Translations under genes and position numbers: made by a program
Part shown: positions 7,093 to 16,789 of the stretch, one piece after another
How positions within the stretch are numbered: position 1 is the first letter of the stretch
How the letters are laid out: every line of letters starts with the position of its first letter
Source: Ruminococcus flavefaciens
GTDB lineage: Bacteria; Bacillota; Clostridia; Oscillospirales; Ruminococcaceae
Assembly: GCA_023667045.1 (NCBI GenBank)
Contig: JAMPAU010000002.1
Coordinates: forward strand, 62,001 to 126,000
Direction of reading: 5' to 3'
DNA: 64,000 nucleotides
The notes under the pieces: generated by a model
Told to the model about the DNA's origin: nothing
What the model saw: only the letters and a program-made list of their open reading frames with translations
The model's database searches: none

Positions 7093-9213
7093 ATGCCGGA
7101 TTTAGTTATAGTTGAATCGCCAGCAAAGGCAAAAACAATAAAAAAGTATCTCGGAGCAGGATATGAGGTTATCGCTTCAATGGGTCATATCCGTGACCTG
7201 CCTAAGTCTAAAATGGGCGTGGATAAGGAAAACGACTTTGCACCGCATTATGTTGAAATGAAAGGCAAGGAAGACGTTATCAAGGAGTTACGCAAATGTG
7301 CCAAAAAATGCGACAAGGTCTATCTCGCTACCGACCCCGACCGTGAGGGCGAGGCTATCTCATGGCATATCGCTCAGTTGCTTAAACTCGATATGAATGA
7401 CAACAACCGTGTAGCATTCAATGAAATCACTAAGACGGGTATTCAGAGCGGTATGAGCAGTCCGCACAAAATTGATACCGACCTCGTGAACGCCCAGCAG
7501 GCAAGGCGTATACTTGACAGGCTTGTGGGCTATGAATTAAGTCCTTTTCTCTGGAAAAAGGTAAAGAGGGGACTTTCTGCCGGACGTGTACAGTCGGTTA
7601 CTGTCAGCCTTATTGTTGACAGGGAAGAAGCTATCAAAAAATTCAAGCCTATGGAGTACTGGTCAATCGACGCAAAATTCACCGCTCCCGATTCTGATAA
7701 AGTTTTTGACGCTTCTCTCGTTTCTGTGGACGGAAAGAAAATCGAGATTCCCGACCAGTCTGGAAAGGTAAACGACAGCAAGATAAGGATTTCAAGCAGA
7801 GCTGATGCGGACAGCATACTGAAAAGGCTCGAAAACGCCGAATATAAAGTAAAGTCCGTAAAAAGACGTGTCACTAAAAAACAGCCTGCTCCGCCCTTTA
7901 TAACTTCCACCATGCAACAGGAAGCTTCAAGAAAACTGAATTTCAGTTCAAAGCGTACAATGAAAACCGCTCAGGAACTCTATGAGGGTGTGGACATTGA
8001 GGGCATAGGTGCTGTAGGTCTTATTACGTACATGAGAACGGACAGCCTGAGAATTTCAGCAGAGGCTAAATTATCCGCATCACAGTATATAGATACAGTA
8101 TACGGCAGTAATTATTTGCCGGATAAGCCGAGAGAATACAAGTCGGGCAAAAACTCACAGGACGCTCACGAGGCTATACGTCCGTCCACTCCTGAACTCA
8201 CCCCCGACCGTGTGAAAAACAGTCTCACAGGCGACCAGTACAAACTTTACAAGCTGATATGGGAACGCTTTATAGCAAGTCAGATGGCTAATGCACTTCT
8301 TGATACTACTTCCGTTGAAATAGAGGCTGAGGGCTGTATTTTCAGAGCCTCCGGTTACTCTGTTAAGTTTGACGGTTTCATGGTGCTTTACGTCGATTCT
8401 GATTCGGACGACAACAGCAAAAAGGAACTTCCGGTTATAAACAATGACGATATTCTAAGCCTTGTGTCAATCGCCGGAAATCAGCATTTCACACAGCCCC
8501 CTCCGAGATATACTGAAGCTTCGCTTATAAAGACCCTTGAAGAAAACGGCATAGGCAGACCGAGTACGTATGCACCTACTATCACCACAATAACAAACCG
8601 TCAGTACGTAGAGCGTGACGGCAAGGCCCTTAAACCCACAGCTTTAGGCGAAGTAACTACTAAACTGATGAAAGAGCATTTTAAGAAAATCGTTGATGCT
8701 AAGTTTACCGCCGACATGGAAAACAGCCTTGACGAAATAGAACACGGCAACAAAAACTGGGTCGATACACTGCACGAATTTTATGACGATTTCGCCGAAA
8801 CTCTCCAAAAGGCTGAGACGGCTATGGAGGGCAAGCGTGTGAAAGTTCCCGATGAGGAGACAGATATTATATGTGAGCAGTGCGGTCGCAATATGGTTAT
8901 AAAGTTCAGCAAGTACGGAAAGTTCCTCGCCTGTCCGGGATTTCCGGAGTGCAAAAACGCAAAGCAGATAGTTACTGAAGCAGACGGAAACTGTCCACGC
9001 TGTAACGGCAAGATGTTGCTGAAAAAATCCAAAAAGGGCAGAAGTTTCTATGGCTGTGAAAACTATCCGGAATGCAACTTCATGACATGGAATGTACCGT
9101 CTAAAGAAGTCTGTCCGGACTGCAAAAAGACTTTGTTTGTAAAGGGCGGTAAGCACGGAAAACTTGTCTGCGAGAATACCGACTGCGGTTATGAAAGAGA
9201 GTTGAAAAAATGA
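7093..9213 (+). CDS. topA: DNA topoisomerase I (type IA)
   Basis: A 706-residue enzyme that relaxes negative supercoils through a transient tyrosine-DNA link. The TOPRIM domain starts LVIVESPAKAKTIKKYLG and has the acidic DPDREGE motif. The active-site Tyr lies in GLITYMRTDS (about residue 315). Three C-terminal zinc-ribbon units follow (CEQC, CPRC and CPDC pairs with partner cysteines), of which the last is well preserved. Its stop overlaps the trmFO start by 4 nt, implying coupled translation. Confidence 0.97.
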   Translation: MPDLVIVESPAKAKTIKKYLGAGYEVIASMGHIRDLPKSKMGVDKENDFAPHYVEMKGKEDVIKELRKCAKKCDKVYLATDPDREGEAISWHIAQLLKLDMNDNNRVAFNEITKTGIQSGMSSPHKIDTDLVNAQQARRILDRLVGYELSPFLWKKVKRGLSAGRVQSVTVSLIVDREEAIKKFKPMEYWSIDAKFTAPDSDKVFDASLVSVDGKKIEIPDQSGKVNDSKIRISSRADADSILKRLENAEYKVKSVKRRVTKKQPAPPFITSTMQQEASRKLNFSSKRTMKTAQELYEGVDIEGIGAVGLITYMRTDSLRISAEAKLSASQYIDTVYGSNYLPDKPREYKSGKNSQDAHEAIRPSTPELTPDRVKNSLTGDQYKLYKLIWERFIASQMANALLDTTSVEIEAEGCIFRASGYSVKFDGFMVLYVDSDSDDNSKKELPVINNDDILSLVSIAGNQHFTQPPPRYTEASLIKTLEENGIGRPSTYAPTITTITNRQYVERDGKALKPTALGEVTTKLMKEHFKKIVDAKFTADMENSLDEIEHGNKNWVDTLHEFYDDFAETLQKAETAMEGKRVKVPDEETDIICEQCGRNMVIKFSKYGKFLACPGFPECKNAKQIVTEADGNCPRCNGKMLLKKSKKGRSFYGCENYPECNFMTWNVPSKEVCPDCKKTLFVKGGKHGKLVCENTDCGYERELKK

Positions 9214-10532
9214 CAGTAAACGTAATAGGAGCAGGGCTTGCCGGATGTGAATCGGCATGGATTCTTGCACAGAACGGCATAAACGTTAAATTATTTGAAA
9301 TGAAACCGGAAAAATACTCTCCGGCACATAAGTACGGCGGTTTTGCGGAGCTGGTGTGTTCAAATTCGCTTAAAGCTTCACGCCTTGAATCCGCCGGCGG
9401 TCTGCTTAAATATGAAATGGAAATGCTCGGCTCGCTGACAGTGCCGTGTGCAAAGGCAAACTCAGTAGAGGCAGGTGGTGCTTTGGCGGTGGACAGGGAA
9501 AAGTTTTCCGACAGCGTAACCGAAAAAATAAAAAGCCACCCTCTTATTGAGGTAATCGGCGGAGAGGTCACGGAAATCCCCGACGGCATAACCATAATAG
9601 CTACTGGTCCGCTGACTTCCGGAGCAATGGCAGAAAATATAAAGTCTCTCTGCGGTGAGGGGCTGAGTTTCTACGACGCTGCCGCACCTATCGTGACCGC
9701 CGAAAGTCTCGACATGGAAAAGGTCTTCTATGCCTCACGATACGACAGGGGAGAGGCTGACTATATAAACTGTCCCATGAATAAAGACGAGTATCTGGCA
9801 TTCTATGAGGAACTAATAAAAGCGGAAAAGGTTCAGCTTAAAGACTTTGAAACGCACCCTTTCAGCGTATATGAGGGCTGTATGCCGATTGAGGTTTTAG
9901 CTTCAAGGGGCGTTGATACTATGCGTTTCGGACCTTTAAAGCCTGTAGGAATCACCGATATAAGAACCGGTAAACGTCCGTATGCAGTAGTGCAGTTGAG
10001 ACGTGAAAACCGTGAGGGTACACTGTTCAATCTTGTCGGATTTCAAACTAATCTTAAATTCGGCGAGCAAAAAAGGGTCTTTTCCATGATAACAGGTTTG
10101 GAAAATGCCGAGTTTATGCGTTACGGCGTTATGCACAGAAATACTTTCATAAACAGTCCGGAACTGCTTGACGCTGACTTCTCCATGAGGAATAATCCGG
10201 ATATATACTTTGCCGGACAGATAACAGGCGTTGAGGGTTATATGGAATCCGCCATGAGCGGTCTTATTGCCGGAATATCTGTGGCAAGGAAAATAAAGGG
10301 TCTTGAACCGCTGAGACTTCCGACCGATACAATGACTGGTGCTTTGTCGGCATATGTCAGCGACCCATACAATGCAGGTAAATTTCAGCCTATGGGTGCT
10401 AATATGGGAATACTCCCCGACCTCAGCGTGAGAATAAAGGACAAAAAACAAAAGTACGGCGTTTATGCAGAACGTGCCGTTAATTCGCTTAAAAGCGAAC
10501 TGGAAAGGATAGCCTATGAAAATAATAGTTGA
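9210..10532 (+). CDS. trmFO: Methylenetetrahydrofolate-tRNA (uracil-54-C5)-methyltransferase
   Basis: A 440-residue flavoprotein that makes m5U54 in tRNA using methylenetetrahydrofolate rather than AdoMet. The FAD-binding motif is at the N-terminus (VIGAGLAGCESAW). Other family segments are HKYGGFAELVCSNSLKA, EVLASRGVDTMRFGPLKPVG and YFAGQITGVEGYMESAMSG. Length is normal. It starts within topA (ATGA overlap) and ends 17 nt inside plsX. Confidence 0.97.
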   Translation: MTVNVIGAGLAGCESAWILAQNGINVKLFEMKPEKYSPAHKYGGFAELVCSNSLKASRLESAGGLLKYEMEMLGSLTVPCAKANSVEAGGALAVDREKFSDSVTEKIKSHPLIEVIGGEVTEIPDGITIIATGPLTSGAMAENIKSLCGEGLSFYDAAAPIVTAESLDMEKVFYASRYDRGEADYINCPMNKDEYLAFYEELIKAEKVQLKDFETHPFSVYEGCMPIEVLASRGVDTMRFGPLKPVGITDIRTGKRPYAVVQLRRENREGTLFNLVGFQTNLKFGEQKRVFSMITGLENAEFMRYGVMHRNTFINSPELLDADFSMRNNPDIYFAGQITGVEGYMESAMSGLIAGISVARKIKGLEPLRLPTDTMTGALSAYVSDPYNAGKFQPMGANMGILPDLSVRIKDKKQKYGVYAERAVNSLKSELERIAYENNS

Positions 10533-11538
10533 CGCATTCGGCGGAGACAATGCACCTCTTGAGGTTCTTAAAGGCTGTGAAAGAGCAGTCTCTGAACTCG
10601 GCGTTAATATAATACTTACAGGAAACGAAAAGAAGATAAAGTCATGTGCGAAAAAGAACGAGATAAGCCTTGACGGCATGGAGATTGTACACACTGATGA
10701 GGTTTTTGACATTCATGAAGAACCAAAGGAAATTATAAAGTCCGGAAAAAATACCTCTATGGCTGTGGGACTTCAGTTGCTCGCCGACGGCAAGGGCGAC
10801 GCTTTTGTTTCGGCAGGAAGCACAGGGGCATTGGTTATGGGGGCTACCTTTATTGTAAAGCGTATAAAGGGTATAAAGCGTATTGCACCGTCTCCGGTAC
10901 TTCCGGCTGACAAGGGCAGTTTCATTCTCACTGACGCTGGTGCTAATACTGAATGCCGTCCGGAAATGCTCGTGCAGTTTGCGGTAATGGGCTGTGCCTA
11001 TATGGAAAAGGTTATGGGCATGAAAAAGCCTAAAGTAGCTCTGCTCAACATAGGTGCAGAGGAAACAAAGGGTCGTGAACTCGAAATAGAAGCATATAAA
11101 CTGCTTGAAAAATCCGGACTTAACTTTGTCGGAAACATTGAAGCACGTGATATGCCGAAAGGTGAAGTGCAGGTAGTTGTCACCGACGGTTTCACTGGTA
11201 ATATAGCTCTCAAACTCTATGAGGGCATGGGTTCATTTTTTGGCAAGAAGATGAAGTGGATTTTTTCCGGAGCAGGTAAAGTAGGTGCTGTTTTTTCACT
11301 GGGAAAAATAAAGAAGTTCCGCAAGCAAATGGACTATAAAGAGGTAGGCGGTTCGGCACTGCTTGGTGTTAAAAGACCTGTCATAAAGGCTCACGGCAGT
11401 TCAGACGGCACGGCATTTTTCAATGCGGTAAGACAGGCACAGAAATGCGTTAAAACAGACGTTTCCGGAGTAATAGAAAAATATTCTGCACAGATAGCAA
11501 AAGCAACAAAGGAGTTGGAAAAAAGTGGACAGAATTGA
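10516..11538 (+). CDS. plsX: Phosphate acyltransferase PlsX
   Basis: A 340-residue enzyme that makes acyl-phosphate from acyl-ACP, the first step of PlsX/PlsY phosphatidic acid synthesis. It starts MKIIVDAFGGDNAP and has the family segments SAGSTGALVMGATFIVKRI and TDGFTGNIALKLYEGMG. It overlaps trmFO (17 nt) and rnc (14 nt). In many Firmicutes acpP lies between plsX and rnc. Here it is absent, so the housekeeping ACP must be encoded elsewhere. Confidence 0.96.
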   Translation: MKIIVDAFGGDNAPLEVLKGCERAVSELGVNIILTGNEKKIKSCAKKNEISLDGMEIVHTDEVFDIHEEPKEIIKSGKNTSMAVGLQLLADGKGDAFVSAGSTGALVMGATFIVKRIKGIKRIAPSPVLPADKGSFILTDAGANTECRPEMLVQFAVMGCAYMEKVMGMKKPKVALLNIGAEETKGRELEIEAYKLLEKSGLNFVGNIEARDMPKGEVQVVVTDGFTGNIALKLYEGMGSFFGKKMKWIFSGAGKVGAVFSLGKIKKFRKQMDYKEVGGSALLGVKRPVIKAHGSSDGTAFFNAVRQAQKCVKTDVSGVIEKYSAQIAKATKELEKSGQN

Positions 11539-12214
11539 AAAATTAGAAAAGACTATAGGATATACTTTCAAAGATAAAAGTCTCATAAATCAGGCTCTTA
11601 CACATTCTTCATATGCCAATGAAAGAAAGAATCCGTCAAGCTGTAATGAACGCCTTGAATTTTTAGGCGACAGCGTGCTTTCAATAGTTGTATCGGACTA
11701 TCTCTATAAAAGTCTGAACGTTGCAGAGGGCGAACTGACAAGAGTACGTGCCTCACTGGTATGTGAAAAGTCTCTGCACGTCTTTGCAAAACAGATAAAT
11801 CTCGGTTCATTTCTTTATCTCGGCAAGGGCGAGGAAAATACAGGCGGTCGTGAAAGACCCTCTATTCTGGCAGACGCTTTTGAAGCAGTAATAGCCGCTA
11901 TCTATCTTGACGGCGGTATTGAACCGGCATCTAAGCACATTCTCCGCTTTATGCCGGAAGATGTTCAGCACCCACAAAAACCCGCTTTCAGCGACTTCAA
12001 AACCGTTTTACAGGAGATTGTACAGAAAAATCCGGAAGAAAAAGTAGAGTACGCCCTTATAGGTGAAGAAGGTCCGGACCACAACAAGCGTTTTGTCGTG
12101 GAAGTACGCCTTAATTCACAGGTAATCGGAAAGGGCAGGGGCAGGAGCAAGAAAGAGGCTGAACAGCTCGCCGCCAAAGAGGCTCTTGGACTTATGGGAT
12201 ATGAAGCACAGTAA
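11525..12214 (+). CDS. rnc: Ribonuclease III
   Basis: A 229-residue double-strand-specific endonuclease that processes rRNA precursors and structured mRNA. The catalytic signature NERLEFLGDSVLSIV is followed by the metal-ligand region LADAFEAVIAAIYLDGG and a C-terminal dsRNA-binding domain ending in the lysine-containing SKKEAEQLAAKEAL. It starts with GTG at 11525 inside the end of plsX, behind AAGGAG. Confidence 0.97.
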   Translation: MDRIEKLEKTIGYTFKDKSLINQALTHSSYANERKNPSSCNERLEFLGDSVLSIVVSDYLYKSLNVAEGELTRVRASLVCEKSLHVFAKQINLGSFLYLGKGEENTGGRERPSILADAFEAVIAAIYLDGGIEPASKHILRFMPEDVQHPQKPAFSDFKTVLQEIVQKNPEEKVEYALIGEEGPDHNKRFVVEVRLNSQVIGKGRGRSKKEAEQLAAKEALGLMGYEAQ

Positions 12215-13190
12215 TATTTCTATTTTTATTGCTCACGTCGGCTGTCCGAATAAGTGCAGTTTCTGCAATCAGCATACAATCAGCGGTGCTGTAAAAACCC
12301 CGACCGCTGATGAAGTAAAAGAGATTTGCAGACAGTCGCTTGATGAAATACGTTCTCCGGAAAATACAGAGATAGCTTTTTTCGGCGGAAGTTTCACGGC
12401 TATACCACGTGGCTATATGCTCGAACTGCTCGAAACGGCTCATGAGTTTGTCGGTGAGGGGAAATTTCACGGAATAAGGGTCTCCACCCGTCCGGACTGC
12501 ATAGACAGGGAAGTTCTTGAAATAATGAAAAAATACGGCGTGACGGCTGTTGAACTCGGTACGCAGTCCATGAATGACGATGTACTCCGGCTGAACGACA
12601 GGGGACACACTTCACAGGACGTTTTCAATGCTGTGTCTCTTATACGTGAGTATGGCTTTGAACTGGGTTTACAGATGATGGTTGGACTTTACGGAAGTAC
12701 TCCCGAAACAGAATATCATACCATGAAAAAAATCCTTGAGATACGTCCCGACACGGCGAGAATATACCCTGTAGTAATACTTAAACACACACGCCTTGCT
12801 GAACTCTTTGAATCCGGCGAATATAAGCCCTTTGACTTTGATTTTGTCGTGGACTTTTCGGCAGAGTGTCTTATGGAGTTTGAAAGGAACGGCATACGGG
12901 TAATCAAGTGCGGACTTCATGCAAGCGAGGGTGTAGAGGGCGATATGGTAGGTGGATTCTATCACCCTGCATTCCGTGAACTATGCGAAAGCCGTATATA
13001 CCGCCGTAAGATGTCCGAAATTATACAGAATAAAGCCGGACGGTATGTTTTCAGAGTAAATGACAGGTGCATAAGCAAGGCACTTGGTCACGGAAAATGC
13101 AACGCTGAATATTTCAGAAAATACGGCACGGAAATAAAAATTACCGGAGACAGAAGTATTCCTGTTTATGAGGTTGAGGAGGTGGAGTGA
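12201..13190 (+). CDS. Radical SAM protein, Elp3-like domain
   Basis: A 329-residue radical SAM enzyme. The Fe-S motif is CPNKCSFCNQ (Cys-x3-Cys-x2-Cys), followed by the SAM-binding FFGGSFTAIP. The central fold resembles Elp3 (TVELGTQSMNDDVL; LQMMVGLYG) but there is no acetyltransferase domain. The substrate is not established, although RNA modification is plausible. ATG at 12201 gives the usual family start (MKHSNISIFIAHVGCPNKC). TTG at 12186 is possible but too close to its GAGG. The rnc-radical SAM-smc order is common in this group. Confidence 0.85.
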   Translation: MKHSNISIFIAHVGCPNKCSFCNQHTISGAVKTPTADEVKEICRQSLDEIRSPENTEIAFFGGSFTAIPRGYMLELLETAHEFVGEGKFHGIRVSTRPDCIDREVLEIMKKYGVTAVELGTQSMNDDVLRLNDRGHTSQDVFNAVSLIREYGFELGLQMMVGLYGSTPETEYHTMKKILEIRPDTARIYPVVILKHTRLAELFESGEYKPFDFDFVVDFSAECLMEFERNGIRVIKCGLHASEGVEGDMVGGFYHPAFRELCESRIYRRKMSEIIQNKAGRYVFRVNDRCISKALGHGKCNAEYFRKYGTEIKITGDRSIPVYEVEEVE

Positions 13191-16100
13191 TTGTATCTTA
13201 AATCACTTGAAATACATGGTTTCAAGTCTTTTCCGGATAAAATAAACCTTACTTTCGACAAGGGGCTTACTGCTGTAGTAGGACCTAACGGCAGTGGAAA
13301 AAGCAATATAGGCGATTCGGTGAGGTGGGTTCTCGGCGAGCAGTCCACAAAGACCCTAAGAGGCAACAAAATGGAAGATGTTATTTTTTCCGGCACTGTA
13401 GCCCGCAAGCCTATGGGTTTTGCCTCTGTCACGCTGAATATAGACAACTCCGACGGTACTCTTTCTGATATGGGCGAGGAAATAGCCGTTACAAGAAAAC
13501 TCTACCGGAGCGGTGAAAGCGAATACATGATAAATGGCAGGTCGGTGCGTCTCAAGGATATAAACGAGCTTTTCATGGATACCGGTTTAGGACGTGACGG
13601 CTACTCTATTATCGGACAGGGGCGTATAGCCGAAATAGTCGGGGCAAAAAGCAGTGAACGCCGTGACATCTTTGAGGAAGCCTCTGGTATTTCAAAGTTC
13701 CGGTACAGAAAAATCGAGGCGGAAAGGAAGTTAACTTCAGCACAGGAAAATCTCCTTAGGCTTACCGATATTCTTTCAGAACTTGAAAGCAGAATCGAAC
13801 CGCTGAGAATACAGTCGCAGAAAGCAGAAAAATTTCTGAAACTTTCTGAGGAAAAGAAAACACTTGAAATATCTGTATGGGTAAACCGTCTGGACGAAAT
13901 GAAAAAGTCGCTTGAAAGACTTGAAGAAAAAATACTTGTCAGCCGTACCGAATACGAAAATATCGAAAATGATATACGTGAGCAGGAAAAAAAGCTTGAA
14001 GACGGCTACAGAAAAATGCAAGAAAGTACGATACGTTCTGACGAAATACGCCGTAAAATGCTTGAAGAAGAAAAGACAGCCTCTGAAATGAAGTCCGGAA
14101 TAGCTGTGCTTGAAAACGATATAAAGCATTCCGGACAGTCGGTATTATCGTATGAAAACGACATGGCAGGATATGAAAAGACAAGGCTTACCCTCACAGA
14201 ACAGAGAGAGAATATTTTAAAGAATATCGAGAGCCTTGAAAGTGAACGTCTTGAACTGGAAAGAAAAATTTCTGAAACTGAAAAGAATCTCCGGCAGGCA
14301 GAAGCAGAAAACTTACGTCTCAGTGAAAGTACAGGCAGGTCGGGGGCTGATATAAACGCTTTGTATATAAGACAGAGCGAATATCGTTTTTCGTGCGAAT
14401 CGGCAGGAAAAGTCAAACAGGAAGAAACGGCAAGGCTTGCGTCGCTCCGTGAAAACAGTGCGGAGCATGAAATGAAAATTTCAGAGTATGCGGAAAAAAT
14501 AAAGCAGGCAGAGACAGAACTTGAAAATATCCGCACGAAGTCTGAAGAACTGGAAAAAAGCCTTCCAGAGCGTGAAAAGATATACAGCTCAAAGAGAGAG
14601 GACTTCAGAAAATCTGCCTCTGAACTCGAAAAAAACGGCTATAAGCTGAGAGAAGAACAGCAGAAAAGCAGGATTCTGCACGACCTTGAAAACAACATGG
14701 AGGGTTTCGCAGGGAGCGTAAAAGCCATTCTGAAAGCCTCGAAAAACGGACGGATAAACGGCGTGTACGGAACTGTAGCACAGAATATGAATGTAGACCA
14801 AAAATATGCGGTTGCGGTAGAGACTGCACTGGGCGGTGCTATGCAGAATATCATTGTGGAAAATGAAGAATCAGCAAAGCAGTGCATTGAGTTTCTGAAA
14901 CAGCAGAAGTCCGGACGTGCTACTTTTCTTCCGCTGACTTCCATAAGAGGTCGTGAACTCACAGAGCGTGGTCTTGAAGAATGCGAGGGCTTTATAGATG
15001 TTGCAAGCCATATAGCAGACTGTGACGGCAAATTCAAGGAAATTATATCTTCACTGCTGGGTCGTACCGTTATAGCCGAAAATATCAACACAGCAACTGA
15101 AATTGCTAAGAAATACGGCTATCGTTTCAGAATTGTCACAACGGACGGTCAGATTATAAATGCAGGAGGTTCTTTTACTGGTGGCTCTGTCCAGAAGATA
15201 AGCGGTATAATCACACGTAAAAATGAGATAAATTTTCTTGACAGCGACATTAAAAGACTTTCCGCTGAACATGACGCACTGCATGAAAAAAATGAAAAAT
15301 TACGCACGGAAACTGAAAGTCTTTTCGGCGAGATTGAAAAGATAAAAGCCGGAATTACTTCATTCAGAAACGAAAATATCCGTGTCAGTGCGGAAATCTC
15401 TGCACTCCGGTCTCTCTCCGAGCAGATACGTTCACAGACCGGAAACACCGCCGGACTTATTGAGGAAGCAGAAAAAAAGATAAGTTCAGCAGAAAAGGAC
15501 ATGGAAAACTACAGCAGACTGCTTGCGGAAATCGGCATGAAAATTAAAACAGCCGAAAATGAACTTGAAGCAGAAAAAAATATAAGGGAAGTTCTCGGCA
15601 GAAATATATCTGAACTGTCTGAAAGCCTTTCCGCACTTAAAATAAAACATACCGGAATCGTAAAGGATATTCAAGCAAAAAAAAGCGATATTTCACGCAC
15701 TGCCGGAAACCTTGAAGAACTTGAAAAAAACAAGGCGGTCATGACAGATAATATAGAAAAACTTAAAAAATCGGTTGCTGAAAAAAATGCGGAGATTATT
15801 CAGATACGTCAGAGACTTGAAAGTCTCCATGACAATACTGAATCTTATCTTAATCAGATAAAGCATTATCAGACACAGCACACAGAACAGAACCGCCTTG
15901 TAAATGAATTGCAGAGGAATCTTAAACAGACTAATGCTGAAAAAGAGCATTTTTCCGGCGAAATCACAAGGCTTGAAGAACGCCGTGAAAATATAAGCCG
16001 TGATTCTGACAATATCATAAAACAGCTCCTTGAAGTCTATGAACTCACTCGCTCTGAGGCTGTCGGCATGGCTGAAAAAATAGACGATATGCTTTCGGCA

Positions 16101-16763
16101 CAGAAGAAACTTTCTGAAATAAAAAACAAAATAAAGGCTCTCGGAAGCGTTAACGTTGATTCGATAGATGAGTACAGGGAAGTTTCAGAAAGATATGATT
16201 TTATGTCCGGACAGATTGCCGACGTGCAGAAATCAAAGGCTGAACTCGAAAGGATTATTTCGGGGCTTACTGAGGAAATGAAACGTATCTTTTCGGAGAG
16301 TTTTGATATAATAAACGAAAATTTCAAGGGCATTTTCACGGAGCTTTTCGGGGGCGGTAAGGCTGAACTTGTACTCACAGACCCCGAAAATGTTCTTACA
16401 TCGGGCATAGAGATAATTGTTGCACCTCCTGGAAAAGTAATAAAGAATCTTATTTCGCTTTCCGGCGGTGAACAGTCGTTCGTTGCTATTGCGATATACT
16501 TTGCAATACTTAAATTACGTCCTGCACCTTTCTGTATTCTTGACGAGATAGACGCTGCACTTGATGAGGTTAACGTCCGCAAGTACGCACAGTATCTCAG
16601 AAAGTTTACAGATACTACACAGTTTGTGCTTGTTACTCATCGCCGGAGTGCTATGGAAGAAGCCAACGTCTTGTACGGTGTGACTATGCAGGAAGACGGT
16701 ATCTCAAAACTGCTTAAAATGGAACAGGTGGACTTTCAGGAGGATATAGCCGACATTCACTGA
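13191..16763 (+). CDS. smc: Chromosome partition protein SMC
   Basis: A 1190-residue condensin subunit that folds and segregates the chromosome. Head part 1 has MYLKSLEIHGFKSFPDKI and Walker A VGPNGSGKSN. Two long coiled-coil arms flank a hinge near residues 500-650 (VYGTVAQNMNVDQKYAVAVE). Head part 2 carries the ABC signature LSGGEQSF and Walker B FCILDEIDAALDE. TTG at 13191 follows the previous stop directly and is preceded by AGGAGGTGG, a strong site that fixes the start. Confidence 0.97.
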   Translation: MYLKSLEIHGFKSFPDKINLTFDKGLTAVVGPNGSGKSNIGDSVRWVLGEQSTKTLRGNKMEDVIFSGTVARKPMGFASVTLNIDNSDGTLSDMGEEIAVTRKLYRSGESEYMINGRSVRLKDINELFMDTGLGRDGYSIIGQGRIAEIVGAKSSERRDIFEEASGISKFRYRKIEAERKLTSAQENLLRLTDILSELESRIEPLRIQSQKAEKFLKLSEEKKTLEISVWVNRLDEMKKSLERLEEKILVSRTEYENIENDIREQEKKLEDGYRKMQESTIRSDEIRRKMLEEEKTASEMKSGIAVLENDIKHSGQSVLSYENDMAGYEKTRLTLTEQRENILKNIESLESERLELERKISETEKNLRQAEAENLRLSESTGRSGADINALYIRQSEYRFSCESAGKVKQEETARLASLRENSAEHEMKISEYAEKIKQAETELENIRTKSEELEKSLPEREKIYSSKREDFRKSASELEKNGYKLREEQQKSRILHDLENNMEGFAGSVKAILKASKNGRINGVYGTVAQNMNVDQKYAVAVETALGGAMQNIIVENEESAKQCIEFLKQQKSGRATFLPLTSIRGRELTERGLEECEGFIDVASHIADCDGKFKEIISSLLGRTVIAENINTATEIAKKYGYRFRIVTTDGQIINAGGSFTGGSVQKISGIITRKNEINFLDSDIKRLSAEHDALHEKNEKLRTETESLFGEIEKIKAGITSFRNENIRVSAEISALRSLSEQIRSQTGNTAGLIEEAEKKISSAEKDMENYSRLLAEIGMKIKTAENELEAEKNIREVLGRNISELSESLSALKIKHTGIVKDIQAKKSDISRTAGNLEELEKNKAVMTDNIEKLKKSVAEKNAEIIQIRQRLESLHDNTESYLNQIKHYQTQHTEQNRLVNELQRNLKQTNAEKEHFSGEITRLEERRENISRDSDNIIKQLLEVYELTRSEAVGMAEKIDDMLSAQKKLSEIKNKIKALGSVNVDSIDEYREVSERYDFMSGQIADVQKSKAELERIISGLTEEMKRIFSESFDIINENFKGIFTELFGGGKAELVLTDPENVLTSGIEIIVAPPGKVIKNLISLSGGEQSFVAIAIYFAILKLRPAPFCILDEIDAALDEVNVRKYAQYLRKFTDTTQFVLVTHRRSAMEEANVLYGVTMQEDGISKLLKMEQVDFQEDIADIH

Positions 16764-16789
16764 CATTACAAAAGTATTGGAGGAATATA

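Noticed and set aside
8644..9270. Minus-strand frame of 208 codons opposite topA
   Set aside because: It is antisense to the conserved zinc-ribbon region of topA and crosses into trmFO without a ribosome site.
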